A model generated the notes under the pieces. The model did not search any database. It had not been told where the DNA came from and saw only the letters and a program-made list of their open reading frames with translations. 64,000 nt of DNA, taken from the NCBI GenBank assembly GCA_004431415.1, contig QPMI01000474.1:78913-142912 (forward strand), written 5' to 3'. Source of the DNA: Cyanophora paradoxa (lineage: Eukaryota > Glaucocystophyceae > Cyanophorales > Cyanophoraceae). Position 1 is the stretch's first letter. Each line of letters opens with the position of its first letter. Shown here piece after piece: positions 32,150-43,382 of this stretch. Made by a program: the position numbers and the translations under genes.

Positions 32150-35068
32150 CGGAGTTTTAACCCTCGGCTTATCTTAATTGATTTTGTTGATATATCTCGT
32201 ATATTCTATTTCAATCAATCGATAATCTGTGTATATCTTATCGAATATTCATTTATTTCGATTATTTTGTATTCTTTTCGATATTTTATCGTAAATTTCT
32301 CTTATTTTCCGATTAGTCTTACTGAGTCTATCGATAATCTGTATATATTTCCGAATAATATAACTGAATCTCAATTAGATCTTGCCTCTGGTTAAAACTC
32401 CGCATTTTACTATGTGTGATTGGTCTAAAAGGTAATTGATTTAATCGATATTATATTCATGTACTTTCTCGATTAAATTTAATTAAATTTAATTCATTTA
32501 ATCGGAAATATATCGCTAAACTCGATTAAGATCCATAAAAGATTCATTTGTTAAATAAAACAAATCGATCTCTTATTGAATTCAATCGTAATTATACATG
32601 AAATTGATATGTTATTATCATGTTTTAATGATTCTAAGGGGGGACCCTTAGGATTTTTGAAATAATTGGGTGTGACAGGTGTGACAGGTCTATCCCAAAC
32701 TTTTGATAGTTCATTTTATGTTATAGAAAAGTTTGGGATAGACCTGTCACACCTGTCACACAAACCATATTCAGTAAGGATCTCTTTTAATGTTAAAATT
32801 TCAGTGTTAGTTGGTGTAGTTGATTCACAAAATGCATCCTGTCACACCTGTCACACAAACCATATTCAGTAAGGATCTCTTTTATAATGAAAAACTCAGT
32901 AACAATAAGTAAGAAGTTTATCTATGTAATTCTACTTGAATAAACAAATGAAATAATCGAGTGTGACAGGTGTGACAGGTCCATCCCAAACTTTTGAGAG
33001 TTCATTTTTATGCTATAGAAAAGTTTGGGATAGACCTGTCACACCTGTCACACAAACCATATTCAGTAAGGACCTCATATATTGGTAAAATCTCAGTGTT
33101 AGTTGGTGTAGTTGATTCAAAAAATGCATTTATACTCTGATTCATTGTTATTTCCTGTGAAATTTGAGTCAACTCAACCCACTTAGTCAACCCTTGCATT
33201 GAATTCGTAACAAAATCCATATACTTTTACTACTTTTACGATTAATATGAGTCAACCTTGAGTCCACTTAAATATAAATATAATATAATAGGGGGAATCA
33301 AGGGGAGATGCTTATAAACATATGAGTTATTGAGCCTATGATACTTACATAGTCACGCTGGTCTCGGTAAGAGGATTCCGAATCTGTTTTTATCTTTGTG
33401 AGATGATGAGTTGGTGAAGAGATACATGCGTTTTAGTGTTTTGTATCGGATTTCATGTTATGACGTCATAATGACGATGCATATGTATATGATATATATG
33501 ATATACCACGTGACTCGGGAGATCATGACGATCACGGCGATGCAGTCAGTGTGATGTTATGATGCATCATGTAATGACTCATTCAATGACTCATTAAATG
33601 ACGCAATTTGGTGTATCCCCGTTTTCATGAGCCATTAAATAACTTATTTTATGATGAAATTTGGTGTATCCCTGTTTTCATGAGCCATTAAATGACTCAT
33701 TTTATGATGAAATTTGGTGTATCCCTGTTTTTATGATTTATTACATCACTAATGATGAGGTATTTATCACAGTCGAAGTTTCGCCGAAGTTTCGGTATTT
33801 CGCTGTCGGCATCTTCAAACGCTTGTATCTCATCACCAGATCATCGAAACGCAACGTTCTGCATAGCGCTGTGAAGCGCTTGATAAGATCTACAAGACTA
33901 TGTGTATATCATGTGCATATATGTATATCAGTCATACATATATTTGGAAAAAACGAGTTTTTGCCTAGCAAACTAGCTAGTTTTGGTCCTTTCTCTTAGT
34001 GTTCTCTGAGGTTTAGGGGCTGTATATGACTCCTTAGTAGTCTGAAAGTCATTATACCATCTCTGGCTATTAACCTCAGAAAGTTTCTGTGTCCCTGCTA
34101 TAGTGAGCTTTTTGAGTTCCCTGTTAACTTTCCCAGCCTTCTCCTTTCTAGCCTCTATCAAAGGCTTATCTGGGACTTCATTAGCAGCTTCTATGCCTTC
34201 TCTCCTTATAGCAGCATCAGCCCTGGCTTCCTCTTTAGCTTGCTCCAAGGCATCCACTGTAGGGGTTTCTAGATATTCAACTGCATTCACAGGCAACAGC
34301 TCATGGAAAGCAAACCTGTTTTCTATGATCTCACCAGTGGGACTCCTTAGCTTAAACTTAAAGCCTTCCCTACTATCAACAGTGTAAACCATCCTAGACC
34401 AATTGTTACCCTGTTTAGCAAAGGGTTCTTCTCAACTTTCACTCTAACAAACATGCCAGGCTGCATGGTATCAAGGTAAGCTATTGATTTCTTGAATCTT
34501 TCATCTTCTAATCCCACTATATACCTATAATGCTCCTCTGTAGTTTCGCCTGGCTTCATCTTAGTAGCTGAGTGAACTGTATTATTGTAATTATACTCAA
34601 TATCACCTAACACATCAAAGAATCTAGCTGTGTTATTAGCTATGCAATAGTTTGTGATCAGTCTCTTAATCTGCTTGTTAAAGGCTTCAATTCGACCTTG
34701 GCTTCTGTGGTCTGCAGTTCCACTCACTTGGTGTTCTATGTATTTACTAGATAAATACTCCTGGAATATTCGATTTTGGAACTCACTCCCAGCATCTGAT
34801 TGAACCTTTACTATGGGTCTTGCTACTCTCATCTCAAGCTGTTTAAATGCAGCCAATGTAGTGAGAGCTGATTTATCCCTTATAGGTATGATATACCCAG
34901 TTCTCAGTGTAGATTCCATTGCAGTCATAAAGGTATCATAGCCATTGTTTTGTTTCTTATAAGCTGGGAAAAAGAGCAAATCAATCACATAGGTATCAAG
35001 GGGTTGCCTAATTGGGACCATGGGATCTCTCTTCCTAGATATAGCAGGTGCATTGATCTGAACAACTT
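32150..35068. repeat. Direct duplication, copy B (TIR lacking its tip, plus intact-length integrase)
   Basis: Copy B repeats the left end from base 16 of the TIR onward, so the ACACATAG tip is absent and this internal TIR is not a functional end as it stands. It continues past position 35068 into the rest of the integrase and the polymerase. Confidence 0.95.
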
Positions 35069-35355
35069 CTTGTTTTTTATAGAACTCTTGCAACTGCTTA
35101 TAGGATTCATCAGGTAACTCAGCCCTCATAGCTTGAAGCCCTTTGTAACCAGTTCTCACATCATAGAATCTCTTGGCAATCTTGCTGGTTTCTTTCACTG
35201 CAATAGCAACTGGGATCTCTACTGGGACAAGCTCTTTCATCTCTGACTTTTTTACAATTCGAGATTCTCCCTTTTCCTCCTTGGAACTGTGATAGGCAGT
35301 AGGTTACCTTGTAGTTGCTCAGTGGTTCTCCTAACTATTCTTCCAGTTGCTGGCA
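33973..35355 (-). CDS. Polinton-type DDE integrase (rve), two apparent frameshifts
   Basis: Retroviral-type integrase that would insert the linear element into host DNA. The start at 35355 lies 5 nt past the PolB stop, so the two genes abut. The frame shifts near 35275 (before MKELVPVEI) and at 34427, where copy A has one more G. The catalytic core is complete: D in DTYVIDLLFF, D in VQSDAGSEF and E in GRIEAFNKQI, with 35 residues between the last two, the canonical DD35E spacing. The C-terminal region (GMFVRVKVEKNPF...FAFHELLPV) resembles the SH3/chromo-like tail of Polinton integrases, followed by a basic Lys/Arg-rich end. An N-terminal zinc finger is not obvious. Confidence 0.93.
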
Positions 35356-35359
35356 TCTC

Positions 35360-38300
35360 TTAATTAAAAGGAACAGAATTAATACCATCTGGTAAGATGT
35401 ATCTCTTTGCATCAAAGCAGTTTAGGGCAACCCTTCTACTCACAGTGTCTATTATTGTGTGATCTGCCCTTCTTTTCTGCTTTGCAGTCACAGTCTTGCT
35501 GATACCTGCAAATAAACACTGTTTTAAATCATTAAATTGGAGTTCCTCAGTTGAAGTCCCAGAGAGCTTACTCCTCTCAATCTCAGCAGTTCTGAAACTG
35601 TAAACTTTAGCTCTCAGACCCACATACTCCAATATAGCAGAGCCAGGCATTTCATTTTTGTATTTACCTGGGGTCATTCTGGAATCACCTCCAAGGTCTA
35701 ATGCATAGGATATATTCTCTATATCTTTTTGTAGGGTCTTAGATTCGATATATAGACAAAAGGAGTCAGTATCATGGAATAGTAACTTTGCTTTTGTCCA
35801 TTGGGACCTTACAGTATCATAGAAGAACTTGTAGTTATGCAGTTTGGCTGCATCCAGAACATAAGCCCCAATAGCAACTGGCTTATCTAGCTTCACATGC
35901 TTTGTGTAAAACTCAAAGGCAACTGCTTTTTCGTTTATGGACTTGTTGATTTCACCAATGGGGAGGCTGCATATTTCATAAACAGTTTCTCACTGTTTGC
36001 AATCTTAACCACAGATCTACCTCTGCAAGATTCAATGCATTTCCCATAGATTGAGTTATTCATGAGTTTATAGAAATCAGCCTCGAATTTATTCACTGCT
36101 TTCCTTCTCATCTCAGTATTCAGCTCAATGTAGGGTTTCATTACAGGAGCCACAGTAAATGATAGGACCCTGTGAACCTTCTTTAGTTTCACCCCTTTGT
36201 CCAACAGATACTGTAGAAGAGGCTCAGAAATCACATAGTTGGTCACAGAACCAAAGGTTGCAGTTAGCTTAGGGGTCTTATCAAGCTCTTCTCCTGAGAG
36301 ATCTAATAGGCTCTTTTGATATTGTGATAATTCTGCATATTCTACTATTTTCTTGTTAATAATTAGGGGGAAATCACTGTGGTCTAGATATAGCCTAATT
36401 GGGTAATCCAGATCAACTTCCAGGAAACTGGATCTGTTATCTTGTGGGTTGAATTCGGTCTCCCATCTAAAATCACCAACTGGGATTGGCTGACTCAAAC
36501 AGTAGCCATACAAGTTGTTAGCATCAAACAGCATTATATGGGAGTTCTCACCATCAGCCTCAGCATACCTACAAGGCATTGTTGCAAAGCCACCCTGATT
36601 CCCCTCTCAACAAATTCGTATTGCTCTACATCACTTATAAGCTCTATTTTTGCCTTGGTGGTCCTAAGCATAGCATCCCAAGATAACCCAGGTGCAGATA
36701 CATAATGAACTGGGTCCAATCCATATACTGAGTGTGAAAGCCTTCTGAAAGCCTGGAATTTGCTCATTAACTCATCTACATCAGCAGCCCCAAAGTCCAT
36801 AAAATTACTTGCATCAATGAACTTGTAAAGACCCCATTGCAATGAAAGGTATTGATCAAAGTTTTTCGAAAGGATTTCGATTCGCTTTTTATCACCCATG
36901 CCTGCTATTTTTCTGAAAATGAATGTCCCACAGTCATCCATTTGGTCAACAACCACTGCTACTTTTGTTTGCTTTGAGATTCTCCTATGGAGATTGCAGT
37001 TTCTGCATGCAGGTGCAATGTAATTACCTGTGTGGTGATCATGATCCCTGCATTTGAAGTTTTCCTTGGTGAACCTCTCACTGCAAAGGTAACAGTGTTT
37101 GGTAGCTCTGTAAATAGCCTTTTGCTCATCTGTGAGTTCATTCATGGAATATTGGTGAACAGGAAATCGATTAGCTCTCTTGCTTTGGACTCCAAGCATT
37201 CAAACAGACCTCCCATTGGATCCTGACCCTCAAATCGAAACTCCTGAACATCTGCCCCAGTGACTATTCTAATGTTGACTGCTGAGACTTCCCTCTTGGA
37301 TTTCGATGCATCAATGGGGATGCTTCTATGTTCAATCTTGCAGTAAACCACAACAGGAAGCCAGACAGTTTTCCTGAGGTTTTTCAGTCCAAACTCTATT
37401 GTGGTGTCAGGCTTAGGGTGATTCCCTTTGAGAGTCTCCAATCAATGCATCTGTTTGAGTCCACATGAGCAGTGAGTTTAGCCTCAGACCTGAATCGAGA
37501 TAAGCATGTATCACAGTAGTGTAACTTTTGATCCTTGGTTTTATCAAGGGCAACTCTGAGAAGTCTTGAAAGGGACATGATAGTAATATAGTGACCATTC
37601 CCTTCATCATCATGAATGAGCATTAGATTAATCTTTTGCTTTCTGCCTGGGTTGCTGGATTGATGTAGGGATATATAACATCTCCATCCATTCCAAATAT
37701 GTTTATGCTGATGCCTGCATTTTGAGATTCGAATTTATCAATGATTTCAGCATCACAAGGAACAGGGAATGGATATTGTCGAAATTGAGAGCCAAAGGAT
37801 TGTATGTGGTTGGTGAGTATTTCCATTTGCGATATTGTGTAAGCTCACTTCTCTTGTGGAATTTACATCTTTCCTATGGATCCATGCCAAAATGGCATTT
37901 TCAAAGCAAGAATCATCAATATTTCGAATATTCACTGTGGCTCTCTTGGCTGCAATTGATTCTGGTGTTTTAACATAGCAGCCACCAGTTGGGCATAACT
38001 CATAATAGCAACTCTTAGCATTTCGATTCTCTCCAATCGATAGCTATCAACAACATTCATCTGTTCCTGACACATTTGGGCTGCTTTATTCAGCTCAGTT
38101 CGAATATTTCTCGATTTGGTTAATACAAAATAATCGCTGTAAATGTATTTCGATATCCAAACCTGTGGATTGCTGACTTTTACGAACTTGCAGATAAACG
38201 ACAAGCGAACTTTGATTGCCCTGAATTGATCCAGACTATCTCTTAAACGTTTGGTAGAGAGGTTGCAATTCTATCTAAATATTCAATCACATCTACCACA

Positions 38301-38593
38301 ACTTCCCTTCTGGCTCTGTATGTGAGCCAGCGATATAATTCATTCATGGCTGTTCCATCTTCTGCCTCTGGTTCTATTTGCCTCAGGCGATCGAGTTCAT
38401 CAAGAGTCTCAACTTTGTCATAGAGGTTATTGGCTTTTCTGGTTAATTTTGCTAAAGTGGGTCTGCCCTTGAAATAAATCCGATTTCCCGGTCATATTCA
38501 GCCTCTGTGATTTCATGGCTGCATACAGTGTTCCCAGTAATCCCATAAGTTCCCATTTCTTCTCTCTAATGAGTCTGTTGCTAATTCGGGCAT
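35360..38593 (-). CDS. Protein-primed family B DNA polymerase, multiply frameshifted
   Basis: Replicative polymerase of the linear element. C-terminal motifs are clear: motif A FDANNLYGYCLSQP (~36525), motif B KFEADFYKLMNNSIYGK (~36070) and motif C FHDTDSF (~35770). Upstream lie an HNH/treble-clef-like insertion CYLCSERF...CRDHDHHTGNY...CRNCNLH (~37100-36975), a C2H-type finger CDTCLSRFRSEAKLTAHVDS (~37530), and N-terminal Polinton-PolB segments (NIFGMDGDVIYPYI, ~37680; INAIDDSCF-like NIRNIDDSCF, ~37920; LYRWLTYRARREVVVDVIEYL, ~38320). About 1,075 codons if joined. At least seven single-base shifts break it. The start at 38593 (MPELATDS) is tentative. It diverges from the plus-strand gene at 38703 across a 110-bp promoter region. 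Confidence 0.93.
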
Positions 38594-38664
38594 AGTTCCT
38601 AACTTGTTCCTACTAAAAGGGGAGGTTTTAAATGGGGAATTCTGAACACAAAATTTGATGAAAA

Positions 38665-38702
38665 CTACTTAAAGAAATATCTTCTATATATATAAAAGGA
38701 CA
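38665..38702 (+). promoter_or_regulatory. Virus promoter-like box 1
   Basis: ACTACTTAAAGAAA, a short gap, then TCTATATATATAAAAGG, ending 3 nt before ATG 38703. The same block recurs at 39980-40019 and, weaker, at 39527-39562. Repetition at gene starts supports a promoter; its closeness to the ATG implies a very short leader. Confidence 0.65.
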
Positions 38703-39396
38703 ATGGCAGAGAAGAAATCGTATTGCCTGGAAAAGCTCAAAGCGGCTTTAATGTTGCTTTGTGGATCTGATAACTTCAATGATTATGTTGCTCTTGGAAG
38801 TAACAGGAAACCGCTCCCTCTTTGGGCAAAGCTTGCAAAATATGGATTAAGTGACTATGACCTGCCTCCAGAGTCTGAGCATTGCGCCTGTGATCATCCA
38901 ATTAAAGAGCAATGCTATATTCTGCATGTTAATAAAAAGATTGTGGTCATTGTTGGGAATTGCTGCATTTTACGATTTATTCCGAAGGGTGCCAGAGGTC
39001 AAGATATATGTGAAAGATGTGGAGATCGCATAAAAACCGAAAGGATAATTTCTGTAATAAGTGCAGAATCGCTTTAAAGCAAGAAGAACTGGAAGAAAAA
39101 GAGAACTTGAAAAACAAGAGGAAGCTCGAAAGAGGCAGCTTGAATTAGAAGAAAGAGAGCGAAGAGAGAGAGAATTAGAACAAGAAAGAGCAAGGAATAA
39201 ACATGCAGTTAATCTTTTCCTGATTTGGTGCAACCAATTTATTCCGAAAATGGATAATCTTCGCAGAGATGATATAGAGAGGTTCAGAGAGGGCAGATCT
39301 GCATTGATTGAAATGTATGCAGAACTCAGTACAACAAATACATTGGTTGCTGGGTTTCAGGTGCCTTATCTTAAAAAAGATATCGCAAAAGATTAG
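38703..39396 (+). CDS. Zinc-binding and coiled-coil protein of unknown function
   Basis: One gene read through two frame shifts (near 39030 and 39120). The N-terminal 120 residues hold a Cys/His cluster: EHCACDHPI, then VVIVGNCCI, then CERCG followed in the shifted frame by FCNKC. This arrangement suggests a compact zinc-binding fold. The middle is a strongly charged helix (RKRQLELEERERREREL), probably coiled coil. The C-terminus (LFLIWCNQFIPKMDNLRRDD) is helical. The gene is first of the plus-strand early-looking cluster next to replication genes. The function is not known to me; DNA binding or regulation is possible. Confidence 0.6.
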
Positions 39397-39526
39397 ATTG
39401 CAGATGGAATAAGGACAAGAAAACATGGGAGACCTTGGAAATCGAACCATTTGTAGCATTGCTAGGTAAGCATTTCAAACTTATGTATATTGAGCGATTT
39501 GGACAAAGAGGTTAGAGAACAAAAAA

Positions 39527-39562
39527 TGATTTAAAGAATTCTCTATATATATTAAGAGAGAC
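39527..39562 (+). promoter_or_regulatory. Virus promoter-like box 2
   Basis: GATTTAAAGAATTCTCTATA followed by TATATTAAGAGAG, about 10 nt before ATG 39571. A diverged version of the 38665 and 39980 boxes. Confidence 0.5.
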
Positions 39563-39570
39563 AGAGGAAA

Positions 39571-39813
39571 ATGCCACTCAGTGAAGCCCAGAAGAGAGCT
39601 ATGAAGAGATACCAGCAAACTGAAAAAGGTAAGGCTCAAATCAAAAAGTTTAACGAAAAAATAGCCACACAGCTTAGAGATCTATATCAAACCGATGATA
39701 CCTATAGAGCAATGAAAATAGCAAGTTCATGTCAGCGAAAGTATGCAGCCAATGCAGTCTGCTTTGTCAAGTATTTGTATGATGTCCCTTACTCAAATAG
39801 AGGAGAAAATTGA
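39571..39813 (+). CDS. Small basic helical protein, unknown
   Basis: Intact 80-codon frame just after a promoter-like box. The N-terminus MPLSEAQKRAMKRYQQTEKG is rich in Lys/Arg and Gln and probably helical. No zinc ligands, signal peptide or membrane segment are seen. Its position between the zinc/coiled-coil protein and the primase-helicase suggests an early, nucleic-acid-related role, but that is only context. It is one of the few genes in the element with no frame break. Confidence 0.6.
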   Translation: MPLSEAQKRAMKRYQQTEKGKAQIKKFNEKIATQLRDLYQTDDTYRAMKIASSCQRKYAANAVCFVKYLYDVPYSNRGEN

Positions 39814-39979
39814 AACATGTCTAAATTATTTTTCCCAGCATATTACTAGGCTGGGGATATGCTGTTTATTCGCTGAAATACCCATTCATCCTTTTGTATC
39901 TAAACCACTCGATATATCATGTGGATAAATTCGTAGGGATACTTTCTCGATTTCCAACAAAAATGATTGGGGACCCAAA

Positions 39980-40019
39980 ACTACTTAAAGAAAAATCTTC
40001 TATATATATAAAAGGGACC
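39980..40019 (+). promoter_or_regulatory. Virus promoter-like box 3
   Basis: ACTACTTAAAGAAAAA, a short gap, then TCTATATATATAAAAGGG, 13 nt before ATG 40032 of the primase-helicase. Nearly identical to the 38665 box, although the genes are unrelated. Confidence 0.65.
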
Positions 40020-40031
40020 CGATCGCTGAAA

Positions 40032-42316
40032 ATGAACGCCAAACAGACTAAATCGCTCAAATCGCTCGCTAACTGGCTCAGATCTGATGAGGAACTGTCC
40101 AAAAACATGATTATCCCAGTGAAACCTGACAGCAAAGACCCTGTTTTCAAGCATAAGGAGGTGCATGGTCCTGGGAAAAGTATGAGGAAGCGCTGGCAAC
40201 TAATCATATGTATCTTGGGGCATTCTGCTCTCAGACAACATGATGGTTATTGACTTGATGATGAGGAGGACTTTGAGAAATTCCGGGATATGTTTCCTGA
40301 TGACTTTGATGCCAATCAGCCATGGCAAAAACTAAAAAAGCTATCATGTCTACTTTAAACGACCTGAGAGTTCAATAAACTCAAAATTACCGATAAGCTC
40401 CTGGCTTTAAAGGCTTGAGAAGGTTGACCTGAAAACAATCACTGGAACTGGAACTTCTGACTGATCAATGTGTGTCCCAGTGTGAACAAGGCTTGGTAAT
40501 CTCCCCATGGGATGATACCTGTGATTTCAATGAGCCTACTGATGACTTCAAAAAGTGGATAATAGATAACTACATCTATAAGAGTGAGTATACTGCTAAT
40601 GCTACCTCACATGATGAACTGGAAAACAATATTATCAAAGAGCTGGTGGATATGGATTTATGCATCCCAATATAATCTCTAAAACTGAACTTGGCTTTAA
40701 CTTGATGCTGCTAACAAGGGACTCAATTGCCCATGCTGCAATGGTTCACATGAATCGAATAACTGGTATGTATGAAAGCTAAAGGAGATGATAACAAATA
40801 CATTGTGTCAAGCTACAGTGGAAATTGCAAAAAACGATTCATCTGCATTGGAATGCAATCTGATATCTTCAATCTTATAGATAAATCCGCTGTTCTGGTG
40901 GCGCTCATTATGATGTGAGTTTAGTATGCAAAGAGGTTCTTAAACATACTGGAGATACTCCAAAAAGTCATGGTTCAAACTCAATACTGATACTGGATTT
41001 GGAGCATGATGACACAAACCTAAAGATTTACCTAGATATAACCGTCTTGTTGTCCCCAATACCTTGGAAGGCTGTGCATTATAGTCAAAGAGCTTTAAAG
41101 GATGAGGAAACAAAGCAGCTTTCGAAGAAAGATCCAAAACATTGATGACCATTGCCAAAAATCTTAAACAATCAGGATTTCGCAAATCCCTTCTGACTGA
41201 CTTGTCCCACTGCTGAATGATGATGAATCTTGAGAAATTGACACAGTTCCATATGTATTGGATCGAAAATGTGTATTTGATCTGACCACTATGACTTTCA
41301 GAAGGTAAACTGGAAGATATGGTGAGCAAGACTGTGGTTATGACTATACTGAAAATGTAGACCCAAGAAAATAGAGCATCTCAATCAGATTTATAAAGAG
41401 ATTGTGGATGATCCAGCAGAGCGAAAGTATCTTCTGGCATCCATTGCAATTGCCCTTAGTGGATCAACTAAATCCAGAAGTTCTATATGTGACTGGTGCT
41501 GGTGCTAATGGTAAATCACTGTTCAGGAATACTGCAAACAGATATCTGTCGCTATTACAGCCTCTCGAAATATCCTATTGGACTAAGCCTAAAAAGAACT
41601 CATCAGAGCTACTCCTGAACTTGCCAAACTCCTTGGAAAGCGACTTGTATTCAGTAATGAGGCTGAAGATGTGATAAACTGCAGATCTCCAAATTAAGGA
41701 GGTCACAGGTGGAAATGAAATGACTGTGAAGCCTTGTTCAAAGACCAGTTATCCTTACCCCAATGTTTCAGGTCTACATTACAACTAATGACAATTTGAC
41801 TATAAATAAACCAGACTTTGCAATTCAAAGAAGACTTTCCTATCAGAGATTCAATAATATATTCAAGAGAAGCCAGAAGCTGGTCAAAAGAAGCTGACCC
41901 AACTCTGTTCACACTTCTACACAATGATGATGAGTATAAGATGGCTCACATGAAGATATTACTGGATATGTGGAAACAAAGAGGTTGAAGAGATCTTAAG
42001 AAGTCCCCCTCAATCGATTATTGACAGGGAATTAACTTTATAGCTGAAAATGATAGATTGGTGAATGGCTTCGAGATAATTTCGAGGTTACACATAATGC
42101 TAACGACTTTGTTTCCAGTGATATCATTACAAATCATACAAAGTGTTGATGATAAAGTTGAATGTGTATCTGTTATGAAAAGAGTAAGGAGATCTTCAAT
42201 GTTAAATCAAAAGAAAACGAGTTATGGTATTCTTGCCAGAGGATATATTGGATTCGAAAGATAACAAGGTTCAGAAGACAATGAAGATGATGCCGAATAT
42301 TAAAGAAAACGATTAA
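40032..42316 (+). CDS. Primase-superfamily 3 helicase (D5-like), heavily frameshifted
   Basis: Replicative primase/helicase. Joined by homology, the N-terminus carries a primase-polymerase-like segment (WSWEKYEEALATNHMYLGAF, then MVID and DDEEDFEKF, ~40160-40285). A zinc-ribbon-like stretch follows (CPCCNGSHESNNWYV, ~40730-40775, then SSYSGNCKKRFICIG), and then the SF3 ATPase: Walker A GAGANGKS (~41497-41520) and ELAKLLGKRLVFSNEAED (~41617-41670). The latter fits the SF3 B-region. The last readable part (~42130-42316) is basic. About 760 codons with ten or more single-base shifts, more than any other gene here, so it is either decayed or poorly base-called. It follows a promoter-like box and precedes the central GTGTGACAG hairpin. 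Confidence 0.82.
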
Positions 42317-42360
42317 TGATGAGATTTACATATATTTTTATAGCTTACTGAAAATGGTTT

Positions 42361-42457
42361 GTGTGACAGGTGTGACAGTCCATCCAAGAAAGCCTGGTGA
42401 AAAGTTGATTTTCAAAATCGATGGATAGACCTGTCACACCTGTCACACCTGTCACAC
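42361..42457. repeat. Central GTGTGACAG inverted repeat
   Basis: Two GTGTGACAG units at 42361-42378 face three CTGTCACAC units at 42431-42457, with partly pairing GTCCATC/GATGGATAGAC beside them. The sequence and layout match the terminal hairpins, but the spacer differs. It lies just past the helicase gene, near the middle of the unit. It could be an origin, an operator or a transcription end for the convergent gene sets. Confidence 0.8.
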
Positions 42458-42503
42458 CTATCGAAAAGACCAAAATTTGACAAGAATACTTAAAGCTTAC
42501 TTG

Positions 42504-42661
42504 ATGTGTATAGTGAAGACAAAATGCAAAACTCTTGATGAGATGACCATGAATGAGTTAATAAATGCATAAAGCATGGAGATAGGGCATATATCGAAAT
42601 GTCACAGAGATTGATAGGTTACAATATGTATGCAGCAAAACCAAAGAGAATAGATCAGTAA
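42504..42661 (+). CDS. Small hypothetical protein
   Basis: ATG 42504 lies a few bases after ACTTAAAGC, which resembles the element's promoter box. The frame reads TLDEMTMNELINA and, after a single-base shift, CIKHGDRAYIEMSQRLIGYNM, ending at TAA 42661. About 52 residues with an amphipathic helix. Nothing else supports it. Confidence 0.3.
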
Positions 42662-42869
42662 CATTCACATAACTGTTTCAGTGTCTGAGAATGCAAACAA
42701 AAAACAACAAAGCATATTTACAAAGTTATCTGTGACTTGCAATTGATTGCAAGTATAAAGCCAATTCCTTGTATATATTTTATAGCTGCCTCAGTGCATA
42801 CTGAGACCGCTTTTGCTCAATTATCTATAGACCTGGGGTCCATTGCTACTATCAGTAGGCAAATAATAT

Positions 42870-43325
42870 TTAATCGGTCTCCCTCTGGGTCTCTGCTCCT
42901 CTTTTTGGCTTTTTGCGATAATAGGATGCCAGGGCTTGCTTTTTATACTCTCTATATGCTGGGTCCTCTATATCGTTTCTGCATTGCCAGAATGTGTCTT
43001 ATAGACCCCTCAGTAACAGGTTCATCACTGGTAAACTCGATTAAACTAATAGTGTCCTCCATTTATATTCCAGAGAAAACGTTTTCTGCTGCAGAGAACT
43101 TCTCCTTGGATACTCCTGTTGCTCATATGTATACTCTGTGGGTCTGCTGGCATTGACTCCACAGAAACTGTTGATCTCCTTCTCTCTCTTGCCTCAGATA
43201 CATTATCCTCAGTATCTGACATCTCAAACTCTATTGTTGTGTCACAGCATCCACTGTGGCAATTGCTTACCACATGCAGACTGAGCATCTCAATAAACTT
43301 TCGTATTATATCCATGTCTCTAATA
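42870..43325 (-). CDS. Small acidic-then-basic protein, unknown
   Basis: Start at ATG 43325, about 30 nt after a TATATAAAAGAC box on this strand. Residues 1-30 are hydrophobic/helical (MDIIRKFIEMLSLHVV), followed by an acidic stretch (MSDTEDNVSEARERRRS). After one or two frame shifts (near 43062 and 42965) the basic end YRKKPKRGAETQRETD* stops at 42870. No known domain. Last gene of the minus-strand virion cluster. The plus-strand frame 42737-43156 is its shadow. Confidence 0.45.
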
Positions 43326-43349
43326 AAACAGAGAAATTAAAGCCAAACT

Positions 43350-43367
43350 CGTCTTTTATATACTGTG
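43350..43367 (-). promoter_or_regulatory. Virus promoter-like TATATAAAAG box (minus strand)
   Basis: Read on the minus strand, CAGTATATAAAAGACGAG lies about 25 nt before ATG 43325. It matches the TATATAAAAGG core of the plus-strand boxes but lacks the ACTTAAAG part. Confidence 0.5.
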
Positions 43368-43382
43368 GGAGCTACTCCCTTT

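Noticed and set aside
37722-37973. Plus-strand frames within the polymerase
   Set aside because: Antisense of PolB N-terminal segments, which have clear family phrases on the minus strand.
42737-43156. Plus-strand frame resembling a small membrane protein
   Set aside because: The opposite strand carries a better frame with a promoter box and charged, virus-like composition; this one is its shadow.
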